Below are positions 7,827 through 18,066 of a stretch of 55,450 bases of DNA, in pieces. The translations under genes were made by a program, and so were the position numbers. The first letter of the stretch is position 1; every line of letters begins with the position of its first letter. Source of the stretch: Fortiea sp. LEGE XX443 (GTDB lineage: Bacteria > Cyanobacteriota > Cyanobacteriia > Cyanobacteriales > Nostocaceae); the NCBI RefSeq assembly GCF_015206815.1, contig NZ_JADEXZ010000034.1, positions 1-55,450 of the forward strand. The letters are read 5' to 3'. The notes under the pieces were generated by a model, which worked only from the letters and a program-made list of their open reading frames with translations, was not told the origin of the DNA and made no database searches.

Positions 7827-10166
7827 ATGAAACCTAATTTATTTCTCACAATCATCTTAACCTTCCTCCTCTTCCCTCCCCTCCCCGCCAAACCAATCGA
7901 AGCACAACAATACCGTGCAAATTTACTATTAAATCTCGGCAACCGACAACTAACCAACGGACAATTTAAAGCCGCCTTAGCATCCTTACAAGAGTCATTA
8001 AAAATATATCAACAAATAGGCGATCGCACTGGTGAAGCCAATACACTATTTCGCTTGGGTGACATTCACTTTACTCTAGGTAAATACCAAACTGCCATTT
8101 CTTTTTACAAACAAAGTCTCCAGCTAACCCAAAATTTTGACAATCAACGAATTACAGTCCAAATTTTAGAACAACTCAGCAATACATATATCACTATTGG
8201 CGATGAAAAGTTAGCAAAAAAAATTCAAGAACAAGCAGCCGCACTTAAAAAAGAAATTGGTAATCCAGATAGAGCAGCGGCTTTTTTAGGTAATGTTGGT
8301 TTAGAACATGATGCCGCAGCAGAGTATAAACAAGCAATAGCTTTTCATACAAAACAGTTAACAACAGCTAGAGAAAATAATAACTATCAATTACAAATTG
8401 ATTCCTTACAAAATATCGCCGCAACTTATCGCAAAATAGGGCAATATTCTCAAGCGATCACAATTTCTCAACAACAGTTAAAATTAGCTAATCAATTAAG
8501 CAATAATTCCCTAGTAAATCTGACATTTAAACAAATAGCAGAAACTTATGAAGCTCAAGGTGATTTTAAGGCGGCGATCGCTTTCTACCAACAACAGCTA
8601 GAACTTACCGAAAAATCTCAAAAAACTGAGTTGATTAGACAACTAGGACGAGCTTATACTTTTGCAGGACAATACGATCAAGCTATAACATTATATCAAG
8701 AACAATTAGCCTCAGCTAAAACTAATAAAGATAATTATGCTCAGGGGATAGCTTTAAATAATCTAGCTTTTGTTTATCTAAAATCTAGTAAATTAACAGA
8801 TGCTCAAACTACTCTAGAAGAAAGTGTTAAAAATTGGACATCTCTGCGCTTAAATGTAGGAAATACAGTTGATTATGCTGCTGAACAAGCCAATACATAT
8901 CGCTTTCTACAACAAGTTTTGATTACTCAAAATCAGCCGGAAGCTGCACTAGAAATAGCAGAACAAGGTAGCATTATGGCATTCTTACAATTATTAGGAA
9001 TGCGTTTAGCTACTGAACCAAAAGATAATAATTTAAAAACTGCCACTAAATCAATTACATTACCCACAATTACCGAAATCCAAACAATTGCCAAACAGCA
9101 AAAATCTACGCTTGTAAAATATGCAATTATTCCTGATGATGGGTTATATGTTTGGGTAATTCAGCCTACAGGTAAAGTTACATTCCGCAAAATTAACCCG
9201 AATAATGAAAATACAATTGCTCCAATTAATTCTATCGCAGAAGTAATTGGTAATATCCCTAATTATCTCGGTTTAAACAGTCAAGAGAATCAACCAAAAC
9301 AACTTGTAAATCCCTTATTACAATTACATCAACTATTAATCAAACCTATTGCTGATTTATTACCAGAAAAATCCCAAATCATTTTTATTCCTCAAGATGA
9401 GTTATGGTTTGTTCCCTTCCCGGCTTTGGTTGATATTTCTGGCAAATATTTAATTGAAAAACATACAATATCAACTGTACCAGCAATTGAAATACTAAAG
9501 TTAGCCAAAGAACAACGGAGTAAAACAGGTGGAAGTAAAGTTGTTGTTGTGGGCAATCCTACCATGCCGAAAATTGCTCGCGCAATTAATGAAGCACCCC
9601 AACCTTTACCACAACTTATAAATACTGAACAAGAAGCTTTAGCTATTGCTGATTTCTTTAAAACTAAAGCTTTAATTGGTAGCCAAGCAACAAAAGCAGC
9701 TATCTTACCTTTATTACCCAAGGCCAAAATAATTCATCTAGCAACTTATGGTGTCTTAGATGATGTGATTAGACAAGGTATCCCAGGAGGAATCGCCTTA
9801 GCTGGAGAGAATAACGGACTCCTCACCGCCAGTGAAATTCTCAATTTGTATACTCAACCAAAAGGTAAACGTTTACGTGCTAGGTTGGCTTTTCTCAGTG
9901 CTGGAGAAACCTGGCATGGTAGTATGGGCAACGGTGTACTTGGTTTATCTTTAGCACTGATGACATCTGGTGTTCCTAGTGTTATTGTCTCCCAGTGGGC
10001 AGCACCTGATACACCAACAACTGTACTAACTACTGAATTTTATCGCCAGTTAAAGCAGAACCCTAATAAAGCTCAAGCCCTACAAAAGGCTATGTTAGCA
10101 ACAATGCAGCAATACCCTAATCCAAAATATTGGGCAGGGTTTAATTTAATTGGAGAAGTACGTTAA
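7827..10166 (+). CDS. Secreted TPR-CHAT protein lacking the catalytic His and Cys
   Basis: The 779-residue protein starts with a signal peptide (about residues 1-26, hydrophobic ILTFLLFPPLP). TPR repeats follow from about 30 to 340, then a CHAT domain (caspase/gingipain fold) from about 440 to the end. In active CHAT proteases the motifs are HLATHG and LSACET. Here they read HLATYG (Tyr641) and LSAGET (Gly693), so both members of the Cys-His dyad are replaced. The downstream GNGVLGLSLALMTSGVPSVI segment is typical of the fold, so the domain is intact but should be proteolytically dead. It is followed 85 bases later by a TpsB transporter, a common cyanobacterial pairing. A scaffold or decoy role is likely, but this is inference. 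Confidence 0.88.
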   Translation: MKPNLFLTIILTFLLFPPLPAKPIEAQQYRANLLLNLGNRQLTNGQFKAALASLQESLKIYQQIGDRTGEANTLFRLGDIHFTLGKYQTAISFYKQSLQLTQNFDNQRITVQILEQLSNTYITIGDEKLAKKIQEQAAALKKEIGNPDRAAAFLGNVGLEHDAAAEYKQAIAFHTKQLTTARENNNYQLQIDSLQNIAATYRKIGQYSQAITISQQQLKLANQLSNNSLVNLTFKQIAETYEAQGDFKAAIAFYQQQLELTEKSQKTELIRQLGRAYTFAGQYDQAITLYQEQLASAKTNKDNYAQGIALNNLAFVYLKSSKLTDAQTTLEESVKNWTSLRLNVGNTVDYAAEQANTYRFLQQVLITQNQPEAALEIAEQGSIMAFLQLLGMRLATEPKDNNLKTATKSITLPTITEIQTIAKQQKSTLVKYAIIPDDGLYVWVIQPTGKVTFRKINPNNENTIAPINSIAEVIGNIPNYLGLNSQENQPKQLVNPLLQLHQLLIKPIADLLPEKSQIIFIPQDELWFVPFPALVDISGKYLIEKHTISTVPAIEILKLAKEQRSKTGGSKVVVVGNPTMPKIARAINEAPQPLPQLINTEQEALAIADFFKTKALIGSQATKAAILPLLPKAKIIHLATYGVLDDVIRQGIPGGIALAGENNGLLTASEILNLYTQPKGKRLRARLAFLSAGETWHGSMGNGVLGLSLALMTSGVPSVIVSQWAAPDTPTTVLTTEFYRQLKQNPNKAQALQKAMLATMQQYPNPKYWAGFNLIGEVR

Positions 10167-10251
10167 AAAATAATAAAAAAAATATATATCACCGTAAAAA
10201 CAGAAACAATAAATCTTACATAGGATTGATTTTTTATAGTCGCAATTTAAA

Positions 10252-12000
10252 ATGCCAAATTTACAGTCTCCAATTCATTTTGTTTCACTGATAAAATACA
10301 TATATTGGCTATCTACTAGCTTGATTTTTAGTTTTGGACTTTTAACTTTTCCATCACTAGCACAAGCACCAAATCCAGAAGGAAACCCCAATCAAGACCG
10401 TTTTACCCAGCCAGGAACAACTCCAGAACCCTTACCACCAGAATCACAACCTCCCATACAGCCAACCCCAACTCTAACTCCAGAAACCCCGACTACAGAG
10501 GGTTCTCAAACTATTCGGGTGGATAAAATCAACATCACAGGGAGTACAGTTTTTCGTCCAGAGCGATTTCAATCTATTGTTCAGCCAGTAGAAGGGCGTG
10601 ATGTCACGGTAGAAGAACTACGCAAAACTGCTGATGCCATCACTCAAATTTACCTTGATCAAGGTTACATTACCTCTAGAGCAATTGTAGTAGACCAAAC
10701 CGTTAGCAATGGGGTGGTAGAAATTCGGGTAATTGAAGGTACGATTGAAAAAATCGAAATTCAAGGTACGAAAAGGTTAAATCCTGAATATGTGCGTAGT
10801 CGTGTGGCTTTAGGTGCAGGTAAGCCACTTTTAACCTCTGCATTAGAAGATCAATTAAGATTACTCCGGGTTGACCCTTTATTTTCCAACGTTGAAGCTA
10901 GTTTACGTGCTGGGAGTGGTGTTGGTCAAAGTATTTTGGTGGTGCGCGTTACTGAAGCACAACCTTTCAATGCAGCCCTAACTGTTGATAATTATTCTCC
11001 CCCTAGCATCGGTTCGGAAAGATTGGGTGTGAATGCCAGTTATCGTAACCTCTCAGGTCTGGGCGATGAATTTACCGCATCCTATTATTTAACAACTCAG
11101 GGAGGCGCAAATATTTTTGATTTTAATTATCGCCTCCCAGTCAACCCAATGAATGGGACGTTACAACTGCGAACCTCGTTTAACAATACTGATGTTGTGC
11201 AAGAACCTTTTGCGAGTTTCGATATTAGTGGAGAATCGCAACTGTACGAAATTAGTTTTAGACAACCACTAATCAGAACCCCTCGTGAAGAATTTGCCTT
11301 ATCTCTGGGTTTTACAGCGCAGAATGGTCAAACCTTCACCTTTGCAGGGCCGACACCCTTTGGTTTTGGGCCAGATGATGAGGGTAACAGTCGCACCCGT
11401 GTAATTAAATTTGGCCAGGATTATGTAGTTCGGGATCTGAACGGTGCTTGGGCATTGCGATCGCTATTTAGTTTTGGTATTGGTGTATTTGATGCCACCT
11501 CCAACCCAGAGCCTATCCCCGATGGCGAGTTTTTTAGTTGGTTAGCACAAGTCCAGCGAGTCCAACGCCTGGGTACAGATAATTTGTTAGTCGCCCAAGC
11601 TGAGTTACAACTTACACCTAATGCTTTGTTACCGTCCCAACAATTTATCGTCGGCGGTGGTCAATCTGTTCGGGGTTATCGGCAAAACGTCCGCGCTGGT
11701 GACAACGGTGTCCGATTTACCATCGAAGACCGCTTGACAGTACAACGAGACGCATCAGGTAACTCAACACTGCAAATTGCCCCATTTTTTGATATGGCTT
11801 ATGTCTGGAATGTCGATGATAATCCCAACACCTTACAACGACAAAGATTCATCGCAGGTATCGGACTCGGCATATTATTTCAACCCATACCACAGCTTGA
11901 TATCAAACTTGATTATGGATATCCCCTGATAGACTTAGATGACCGGGGTAGAAACGCCCAAGATGATGGTTTTTACTTCAGCGTCGGGTATCGGTTGTAA
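10252..12000 (+). CDS. TpsB/ShlB-type outer-membrane transporter (POTRA plus barrel)
   Basis: This 582-residue protein has an N-terminal hydrophobic export signal (about residues 12-38, ending LAQA). A Pro/Thr-rich linker follows to about 80, then a POTRA-like segment (IRVDKINITGSTVF, IRVIEGTIEKIEI) and a C-terminal beta-barrel of about 360 residues ending in FYFSVGYRL with a terminal hydrophobic residue. The FIVGGGQSVRGYRQN segment corresponds to the conserved VRGY/F motif of Omp85/TpsB barrels (loop 6). Such proteins secrete a large partner across the outer membrane. No TpsA haemagglutinin is in the window; the adjacent secreted TPR-CHAT protein may be functionally linked. Confidence 0.9.
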   Translation: MPNLQSPIHFVSLIKYIYWLSTSLIFSFGLLTFPSLAQAPNPEGNPNQDRFTQPGTTPEPLPPESQPPIQPTPTLTPETPTTEGSQTIRVDKINITGSTVFRPERFQSIVQPVEGRDVTVEELRKTADAITQIYLDQGYITSRAIVVDQTVSNGVVEIRVIEGTIEKIEIQGTKRLNPEYVRSRVALGAGKPLLTSALEDQLRLLRVDPLFSNVEASLRAGSGVGQSILVVRVTEAQPFNAALTVDNYSPPSIGSERLGVNASYRNLSGLGDEFTASYYLTTQGGANIFDFNYRLPVNPMNGTLQLRTSFNNTDVVQEPFASFDISGESQLYEISFRQPLIRTPREEFALSLGFTAQNGQTFTFAGPTPFGFGPDDEGNSRTRVIKFGQDYVVRDLNGAWALRSLFSFGIGVFDATSNPEPIPDGEFFSWLAQVQRVQRLGTDNLLVAQAELQLTPNALLPSQQFIVGGGQSVRGYRQNVRAGDNGVRFTIEDRLTVQRDASGNSTLQIAPFFDMAYVWNVDDNPNTLQRQRFIAGIGLGILFQPIPQLDIKLDYGYPLIDLDDRGRNAQDDGFYFSVGYRL

Positions 12001-12148
12001 ACGATTCTCTCCTTGGCTTTTCTGGTTCCAGAATAAAAATACAGTGCATAATTGATAGGAAGCGGCAACCTCCTATGTTGGAGAAGTGTCTCATCTTGAG
12101 TGGTAGATGCCATAGTCTAGAACGTCAAGCAGATACTAGTGTGATTAG

Positions 12149-13303
12149 ATGATCAGCATGAAATTCCAACTGTTTTTAGGCTCTTTATTTTCTCAATTTA
12201 AATTCCGGCATTGGTGGATGGGTATCCTCTTGTGGGTTGCTTTGGTTGCACCCGCTCAAGCATCGGTGATTTTACGTGTGGCTATTGAGAGGGGAGTTAA
12301 TCAAGTAAAAGTCGGTAGTTCTACGGCTGCTCAAGTTAAGGATAGTACTGGACGCACTCTAGGACAATTGCCAGCAATGAGTGCATATTATGCCCAAGCA
12401 GTTCCTGGAGGAATTGCTTTAGATAAGTGGCAGTCTGGTTTATTTTGGATTGAGCCAACGGGTAAAGGATTTGTTTACATTGGCGATCGCTGGTATCGAG
12501 GTAGAACTTTGGTTGTACCCACGGAAAAAGGCTTAACTGCGGTTAACTGGGTTGATGCCGAAGAATACCTCTACAGCGTGATTGGTGGTGAAATGAATAC
12601 TAGCTGGCCGCAAGAAGCCCTCAAAGCTCAAGCGATCGCAGCTCGTACCTACGCCCTCTACGAACGGGAAAAACAACGCAATAATCCCATTTACGATTTA
12701 GGCGCTAGTCCTGATCGCTGGCAGATTTATAAAGGCGTAACCAGTGAATCTCCTACCACTTACGCCGCAGTTGATTCAACCGCGGGGCAAGTACTAACTC
12801 ATAACAACAAAATTATTCTCTCTGTTTTCCATGCTTGTTCTGGAGGACATACCGAAAATGTGGAAGATGTTTGGGGAAATCCGCTGCCTTATCTACGGGC
12901 TGTTCAGGACTACGATCAAGATATCAAGGAATGCAATTGGGTAAAAAGTTTTTCCCCTGCGGAAATTAGCGCCAAAATTTCTGGTGTGGGCAATGTTAAG
13001 GAGATGATTGCAGAAAAGTATTCGCCTTTTCGCAGTGTAAAAGCCTTAAAAATTGTTGGGGACAAAGGCACAAAAGTCTTACAAGGTGAGGAGGTACGTA
13101 CCGCACTTAAACTTAGGAGTACCCGCTTTAATGTTACCAAAGGTGCAGACGGTAGTTTTGAACTCAAAGGTCTGGGCTATGGTCATGGGTTAGGGATGAG
13201 TCAGTGGGGAGCTTACAACCTAGCTCGACGCGGCATCAACCACCTGCAAATTTTGGGACACTATTATAAAGGCGTAGCATTGACACCGATTAAAGCGAAG
13301 TAA
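12149..13303 (+). CDS. SpoIID/LytB-domain protein (putative peptidoglycan amidase enhancer or glycan lyase)
   Basis: The protein has 384 residues with an N-terminal signal/anchor (about 20-38, ending VAPAQAS). The SpoIID domain follows, with the characteristic VIGGEMNTSWPQEALKAQAI and ARTYAL segments, FHACSGGHTE, and a C-terminal GHGLGMSQWGA signature. SpoIID of Bacillus is a lytic transglycosylase acting on denuded glycans, and cyanobacterial members are linked to cell-wall remodelling. In heterocyst formers SpoIID homologues have been connected with septal peptidoglycan. Starts at 12149 and 12158 (MKFQLF) are both possible. The stop is followed at once by a bidirectional terminator. Confidence 0.9.
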   Translation: MISMKFQLFLGSLFSQFKFRHWWMGILLWVALVAPAQASVILRVAIERGVNQVKVGSSTAAQVKDSTGRTLGQLPAMSAYYAQAVPGGIALDKWQSGLFWIEPTGKGFVYIGDRWYRGRTLVVPTEKGLTAVNWVDAEEYLYSVIGGEMNTSWPQEALKAQAIAARTYALYEREKQRNNPIYDLGASPDRWQIYKGVTSESPTTYAAVDSTAGQVLTHNNKIILSVFHACSGGHTENVEDVWGNPLPYLRAVQDYDQDIKECNWVKSFSPAEISAKISGVGNVKEMIAEKYSPFRSVKALKIVGDKGTKVLQGEEVRTALKLRSTRFNVTKGADGSFELKGLGYGHGLGMSQWGAYNLARRGINHLQILGHYYKGVALTPIKAK

Positions 13304-13308
13304 GAAGA

Positions 13309-13341
13309 AAGTATGAAGGATAAATTTCATCCTTCATACTT
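13309..13341. terminator. Bidirectional terminator between convergent genes
   Basis: A perfect 13-bp stem, AAGTATGAAGGAT / ATCCTTCATACTT, with a 7-base loop sits between the SpoIID stop (13303) and the stop of the convergent membrane-protein gene (13334). It overlaps that second stop codon. Confidence 0.8.
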
Positions 13342-14629
13342 CAGGTTCTCCACTTTGCAGTCGCTTTTGCCATTCAGCCTCAATTTGGGCAGAGTTCTCG
13401 ATTTCCTGGTCTAATAAGTCAGTTTCGGTGGAATATACTAAATCTTTGTTTTCAATGATATTTTCTGAGCCAAATTGTCGGGCATAGTCAATTTTTTGTT
13501 GTAAATTTGCATCTGGATTAGTTAATAGCCTAGCGCGAGACAGGCGATCGCGGTTACGCGCCAGAATTTTTTTATTCTGCCACTGAATCCAGAAATAACG
13601 CACTAATGGTACACCTAAAAACCCTGCACCGTAAGCTAAAAGCAGCCAATAAATTCCTTGGACAAAAGCAACTAATCCCCCCAACTGTGCAGCAACTGTA
13701 CCATCTCTTAACAAGTTCCCCAGTATTAAAGCCCCAACAAAGTTAAGTATTCCCAAACCAGCACTCAACATAATTTGTCCAGAACCAGCCCGACTAAAAC
13801 GCCAAGACAATTCCTCTAAGTAAGCTGGTAATGACTGGCGACCTTTATTGCTGGCTCTAACCTGTAATTCTGGGAAGTAATAGACGATTTGCCCTTCAGA
13901 ACTAACTTTTGGTTCCCCGTTAAATCGTATCAGTACAGGCAGCATGTAATCTTCATACTCTTGGGCATACCCTGGGCCAATATCATCTAAGTAGGGAGCA
14001 ATTTGTTCTGCTACCACTGCACCACGCTGATTACGAATTACAGTCGCAATTTCTTGCCAACGGCGTTCTTCTAACTTGGCATTAGGATTACCATCACCAA
14101 ATAAAAATGAAAATACAGCCTCAAAGAAATTCAAATCGCTCTGTTGATGGCTGTTTTGTTGTCTTTGTTGGTAGTGACGATCATAATTGGGGTTAAAAAA
14201 CCAAAATAAATCTGGGAAAAAGAAGAAACCGCCTCTACTGCTACCTCTATTGTCACTGTCGCGATCGGAACTAGCAGCGGTAATAATAATTATGATGGTA
14301 ATAGTAATCAGGGCGATCGAAACAATTAAAAAAATGCCGAAGGAAATGCGAATTAGGTAGAAAAGAACCCCCCAAACCTTTTGCCACCATTCTTGCAACC
14401 GTAACTGCAAATATTTATTACGTAAAATCGCTCGAAAGTTCTGCGGAAACAGGTAAACAATATCACCTGATTCTGCTACTTGTAAATGTCCACCAGCATC
14501 AGATGCCAAAGCTAATAAACCTTGTCCAGCTTCTGCAACATTTAATCCTGCCTGGGTTGCCACATCACCAATGGTAACTCGATAACCCAGTTGTTCCACA
14601 GCCTTCATGATAGTGGGATTGGGAGCCAT
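13334..14629 (-). CDS. Conserved cyanobacterial membrane protein of unknown function
   Basis: This 431-residue protein begins with a soluble segment of about 85 residues that looks like a small helical or winged-helix fold (VEQLGYRVTIGDVATQAGL). A strongly hydrophobic membrane segment follows (FGIFLIVSIALITITIIIII, about residues 97-116), then a low-complexity Arg/Gly/Phe stretch (SSRGGFFFFPDLFWFF) and a second soluble region. Two further hydrophobic helices lie at about 285-345, and the C-terminus is charged and helical. I recognise it only as a protein conserved among cyanobacteria, without a name. It is convergent with the SpoIID gene. The ATG used is the first in frame. Confidence 0.75.
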   Translation of the reverse strand: MAPNPTIMKAVEQLGYRVTIGDVATQAGLNVAEAGQGLLALASDAGGHLQVAESGDIVYLFPQNFRAILRNKYLQLRLQEWWQKVWGVLFYLIRISFGIFLIVSIALITITIIIIITAASSDRDSDNRGSSRGGFFFFPDLFWFFNPNYDRHYQQRQQNSHQQSDLNFFEAVFSFLFGDGNPNAKLEERRWQEIATVIRNQRGAVVAEQIAPYLDDIGPGYAQEYEDYMLPVLIRFNGEPKVSSEGQIVYYFPELQVRASNKGRQSLPAYLEELSWRFSRAGSGQIMLSAGLGILNFVGALILGNLLRDGTVAAQLGGLVAFVQGIYWLLLAYGAGFLGVPLVRYFWIQWQNKKILARNRDRLSRARLLTNPDANLQQKIDYARQFGSENIIENKDLVYSTETDLLDQEIENSAQIEAEWQKRLQSGEPEV

Positions 14630-14844
14630 TGCTCTCCCCTCCTGTTGAAATTAACTCTATCTTTATCCAGTATAAAGTTTTATTTTAGGTAGCTTGAGCA
14701 GGTGCTGATTAATTCTTAGTTGTGTAACAAAATCAGCCAAAAGAATGATTACTTTTTCATTCTCATAGATATTAATCCTCACTCTCTACATGCTAAAATT
14801 ATTGTCCTTGGCTTGGTTAACCAGCAAATTTTCTGCCCTAAAAT

Positions 14845-15324
14845 ATGGTTCAGTACACTCTCGCCCAAAGCCCAGAAATTATCCTCACTGTTCCTGGCAA
14901 AGATTCTGTCAAAGCTCGTGATAAAGCAATGGATCAGTTGATGGAACTGATGGATGCTGGTAAGCTCCCCACAGAATTAGAAGAAGGATTTGGCCCTCAA
15001 CAATTAATTGAAGTTAAGGAATCAACTATTGATACTGTTAGCGGTGAGGATGCCATTACTCAAGCTGTTCAGGTGTTAAGTAACTTGGCTACATTGAAGC
15101 TAAAAGTGCAAGAATCACGCACAGAAGCATTAGAAATTCGCCAAGCTGTTGATGTTCTGTTTTCAGATAATTCAGTAAGCGAAGAGGAAATTACTCGTCT
15201 CAAGGAAGGTTTTAAGGTTCTTAAAAATTTTGCTCAGGCAAATCTGCGTTACCAAGAAGCGCGTAGTAAAGCAGAACAGGCTCGGCAAGTTTTAGATCAA
15301 GCTTTAAAATCGCCTGAAAAGTAA
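14845..15324 (+). CDS. Conserved cyanobacterial helical protein of unknown function
   Basis: This is a 159-residue, acidic, soluble protein. Residues about 20-60 are rich in Met, Leu and acidic residues (DQLMELMDAGKLPTELEEGF). The second half is a long predicted coiled coil (TLKLKVQESRTEALEIRQAV and LRYQEARSKAEQARQVL). There is no signal peptide, metal motif or known catalytic motif. The start ATG at 14845 gives the sequence VQYTLAQSPEIILTVPGKDS, which reads as a compact N-terminal strand. It is a single-gene unit closed by a strong terminator. I do not recognise a named family. Confidence 0.75.
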   Translation: MVQYTLAQSPEIILTVPGKDSVKARDKAMDQLMELMDAGKLPTELEEGFGPQQLIEVKESTIDTVSGEDAITQAVQVLSNLATLKLKVQESRTEALEIRQAVDVLFSDNSVSEEEITRLKEGFKVLKNFAQANLRYQEARSKAEQARQVLDQALKSPEK

Positions 15325-15367
15325 AAATCCAGGAGTCAGAATTTTAAGTTCTGATTCCTGGATTTTT
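15323..15367. terminator. Strong bidirectional intrinsic terminator
   Basis: A 19-bp stem with one mismatch (AAAAATCCAGGA...TCCTGGATTTTT) has a 7-base loop and T tracts on both strands. It lies between the convergent coiled-coil gene and the tyrosine-kinase gene. Confidence 0.9.
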
Positions 15368-15383
15368 CTTGAGCAAATGTCAT

Positions 15384-17600
15384 CTAGCGCCTTCTGATTC
15401 CTCTGAAAACAGAGCTAACTTGCTCGTCGTTATTTTCTGTTTCTACTTCAACAATTTCAGCACTAATACTCTTTTTGTAGTATTGCTGATAGTAGTTATG
15501 AGATACAGGTGTCGCATCTTTGGATTTGTTGGCAATCATACCTAGCAGGGGTGTGCCGGATATCTGCATTTCTTCCAATACTTGCTGTAGGGCAGTACGT
15601 TTTAAATGACCCAAACCAGCCACCAACACAATACCATTGGTATTAGATGCCAAGAGATAAGCATCGGCAAATCCTAGTAGTGGTGGGGTGTCATAAATAA
15701 CTAAATCGAAACTGCTTTGGAGTTCGTTCATTAAATCCTGCATTTTCTTAGAAGCTAGTAACCTCACAGCGTCTGGAGGAGTTGGCCCCGCAGTCATCAC
15801 AAACAGGTTTTCTTCTAAGGGCGATCGCTCAATTACATTTTCCCAATCCATATCTTGGGCAATCACATCCGTCAAGCCTTGAACATTCAAGATGCCAAGA
15901 CGCTGGTGTAAAATAGGACAGCGTAGATTAGAATCTACTAACAACACTCTTTGTCCCATTGCCGCAGCTGCCTGTGCTAACTGTACAGCTACAGTAGACT
16001 TACCGTCTCCTTGACCTGCGGAACTAATTACCAAAGAGCGAATTGGATCGTCCGAACCCAACAGCATAATATTGGTGTAAAGAGAGCGGAATATTTCAAA
16101 GAAAGAAGCGCGATTAGTTTGTTCTAAGCCTCTGGATAAATTTGATTGGGGTGCTGCTTCTAATTCTTTTCTTAAAGGAACAATTCCCAGTAATGGCAAC
16201 TTAGTATTGTTCTTCAATTCTTGAACAGTGTAGAAAATGTTGCTCAGTTTATCTACAATTAAAGCTGCACCTATACCCAACAGTAATCCTAAAACACCAC
16301 CAATTGCTAAATTCAGTTTGGCACTGTTAGAAACAGCACTAGGTTGATTGACTGTAGTTAATTTTGGATCGAGTAATCGCCACGGTTGTTGTTTTTGGGC
16401 TTTCTCTATTTCTAATGCTTGCTGTTTAGCTGTAAATTGAGTCAGACTACTATTGGCAATTCCTAGTTGTTGTTGGATGTTACCATAATCACGACTAAGC
16501 GTTGCTATATATCTGACATCATTATTGAGATTTTTGATTTTGTCATATAAAAACTGATCACGCGCTGAAACAGTCCGAATCTGGCTTTGCAATTCTTTCT
16601 GCAAACGCATTTCTTCTCCAGCTAGCAAAGGAAGCAAATAAGCTTTCCTTTCTTTCAGCGTCACCATTGCAGGATTTTCTTCGTTATATACTGCTGATCT
16701 TTGGGCAATTTCGATATCCACTGCCTGGATTTGATCCAGTATCCTTTGATAACGCCCATTTTCACTTAGTAAAGAATTACCTGCTCGTTCGCCAAGACTC
16801 TGGGCTAATTCTTTTTGCAAATCCTGATATCTCGACACCAATTGTTCTAGTTGTAACCGATTCTCTATCTGCTGTTGTCGCAATCCAGCCAATTGAGAGG
16901 CTAATTCTTGAGCTCTTTGTGCTGGATCAATTAAGTTATTTTCTACTTGTAAATTTCGGAGTTGATTTTGCCAATATTTTACCCGTGCTTCTATTGGTTT
17001 TGTTTGTTTATTAACAAACTCAATTGCTTGGTCAACATCTAACTGACGTTCTTGTAAACTGTACGCTAAATAAGCATCAGCTAATAACTTAGAAACGTCA
17101 CTAACTACTTTTTCCTCTGGGTCAGTGTATTGAACAGTTAAAATATTTGGCAATTGCGATGTGATAATTAAGCCATTAGCCAGCGCATGGTAACTAATGT
17201 ATGGGTATTTTGTTTTCAGTTGCTCAACAATCGGATCGAGAACGCGGGGACTGCGTAAAACTTGAATTGTTGTATCTACAGGGCTTGCTCCCTTGCCAGA
17301 TGAACCCGTCGTAGAAATGGCATCTTCGTCAGAAATTGTCTGAGGTACACTAGATATCACTTTTGTTTCACCAGTGACCCGATTGGTTAAAATTTCAAAC
17401 GAACCTAGATATACTGGAGGATCTGTTTCTGCCTTTAACACCGCTACTGTAGCTACTAAAGCAGTGATCCCAGAAATTAACAATATTCGACGACGCAGAA
17501 TGGTAAAAATCTGACCTATCTGCAATTCATCATCATCATTATTGTTGAACTGAGCAGATTTAGCTTGTGACAGGTAAGGGTGTTTGTCTGACTTCAGCAT
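15384..17600 (-). CDS. Wzc-like polysaccharide co-polymerase / tyrosine autokinase
   Basis: The 738-residue protein has the full Wzc/BY-kinase layout. A first membrane helix lies at about 39-56, followed by a periplasmic Wzz-type region with long coiled coils (about 190-400) and a second helix at about 428-449. The cytoplasmic kinase carries Walker A SSAGQGDGKSTVA (about 526-538), Walker A' VLLVDSNLRCP (about 553) and Walker B LVIYDTPPLLG (about 637). The C-terminus has clustered tyrosines (NYYQQYYKKS), the usual autophosphorylation cluster. Such proteins set chain length and assembly of exported polysaccharide at the inner membrane. No glycosyltransferases adjoin it here, so it may act on a pathway encoded elsewhere. 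Confidence 0.92.
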   Translation of the reverse strand: MLKSDKHPYLSQAKSAQFNNNDDDELQIGQIFTILRRRILLISGITALVATVAVLKAETDPPVYLGSFEILTNRVTGETKVISSVPQTISDEDAISTTGSSGKGASPVDTTIQVLRSPRVLDPIVEQLKTKYPYISYHALANGLIITSQLPNILTVQYTDPEEKVVSDVSKLLADAYLAYSLQERQLDVDQAIEFVNKQTKPIEARVKYWQNQLRNLQVENNLIDPAQRAQELASQLAGLRQQQIENRLQLEQLVSRYQDLQKELAQSLGERAGNSLLSENGRYQRILDQIQAVDIEIAQRSAVYNEENPAMVTLKERKAYLLPLLAGEEMRLQKELQSQIRTVSARDQFLYDKIKNLNNDVRYIATLSRDYGNIQQQLGIANSSLTQFTAKQQALEIEKAQKQQPWRLLDPKLTTVNQPSAVSNSAKLNLAIGGVLGLLLGIGAALIVDKLSNIFYTVQELKNNTKLPLLGIVPLRKELEAAPQSNLSRGLEQTNRASFFEIFRSLYTNIMLLGSDDPIRSLVISSAGQGDGKSTVAVQLAQAAAAMGQRVLLVDSNLRCPILHQRLGILNVQGLTDVIAQDMDWENVIERSPLEENLFVMTAGPTPPDAVRLLASKKMQDLMNELQSSFDLVIYDTPPLLGFADAYLLASNTNGIVLVAGLGHLKRTALQQVLEEMQISGTPLLGMIANKSKDATPVSHNYYQQYYKKSISAEIVEVETENNDEQVSSVFRGIRRR

Positions 17601-18066
17601 AGTGTTTGTATATTAAATTACTAGGGTTGATGCAGAAAAAGCTGCTATCTGAATCTTGGCTGAGATGCTTAGAAGTTACCTTGTCTGTTGCTATGCCCTG
17701 GCAAATTTAAGAATTTGCTAATTAACCAATACCTAGACAATTTTAAGTAGGTATTGTTAAAAATTTAGCTTATACACTCATTATTTTGGTTACAGTTTGA
17801 CAAATACAGATTAGTAAAGGGTAACGCAATACAAATACAGTAACATTGCGTAGGATAATTTTGTTAGTTCCCCTCAATATTCAGTTTTAGCTATACGAAA
17901 TTTTTACTCAAACATCACGAAAATTTTAACTTCCAACTCTGTAGAAGTTACCTTTCCGGTTGACAAAAGTGAATTTATTTAAATGCTCTATAAGACTCGA
18001 AACCTTACACATAGTACTTGTGTGTACACTGTAGGCTATATGAGGAGAGAAATAGTACTAAAAAAT
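17601..18066. other. Intergenic region upstream of the Wzc-like gene
   Basis: About 470 AT-rich bases hold the presumed leader and promoter of the leftward kinase gene. I see no coding region on either strand that looks real. No recognisable regulator site was found. Confidence 0.45.
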
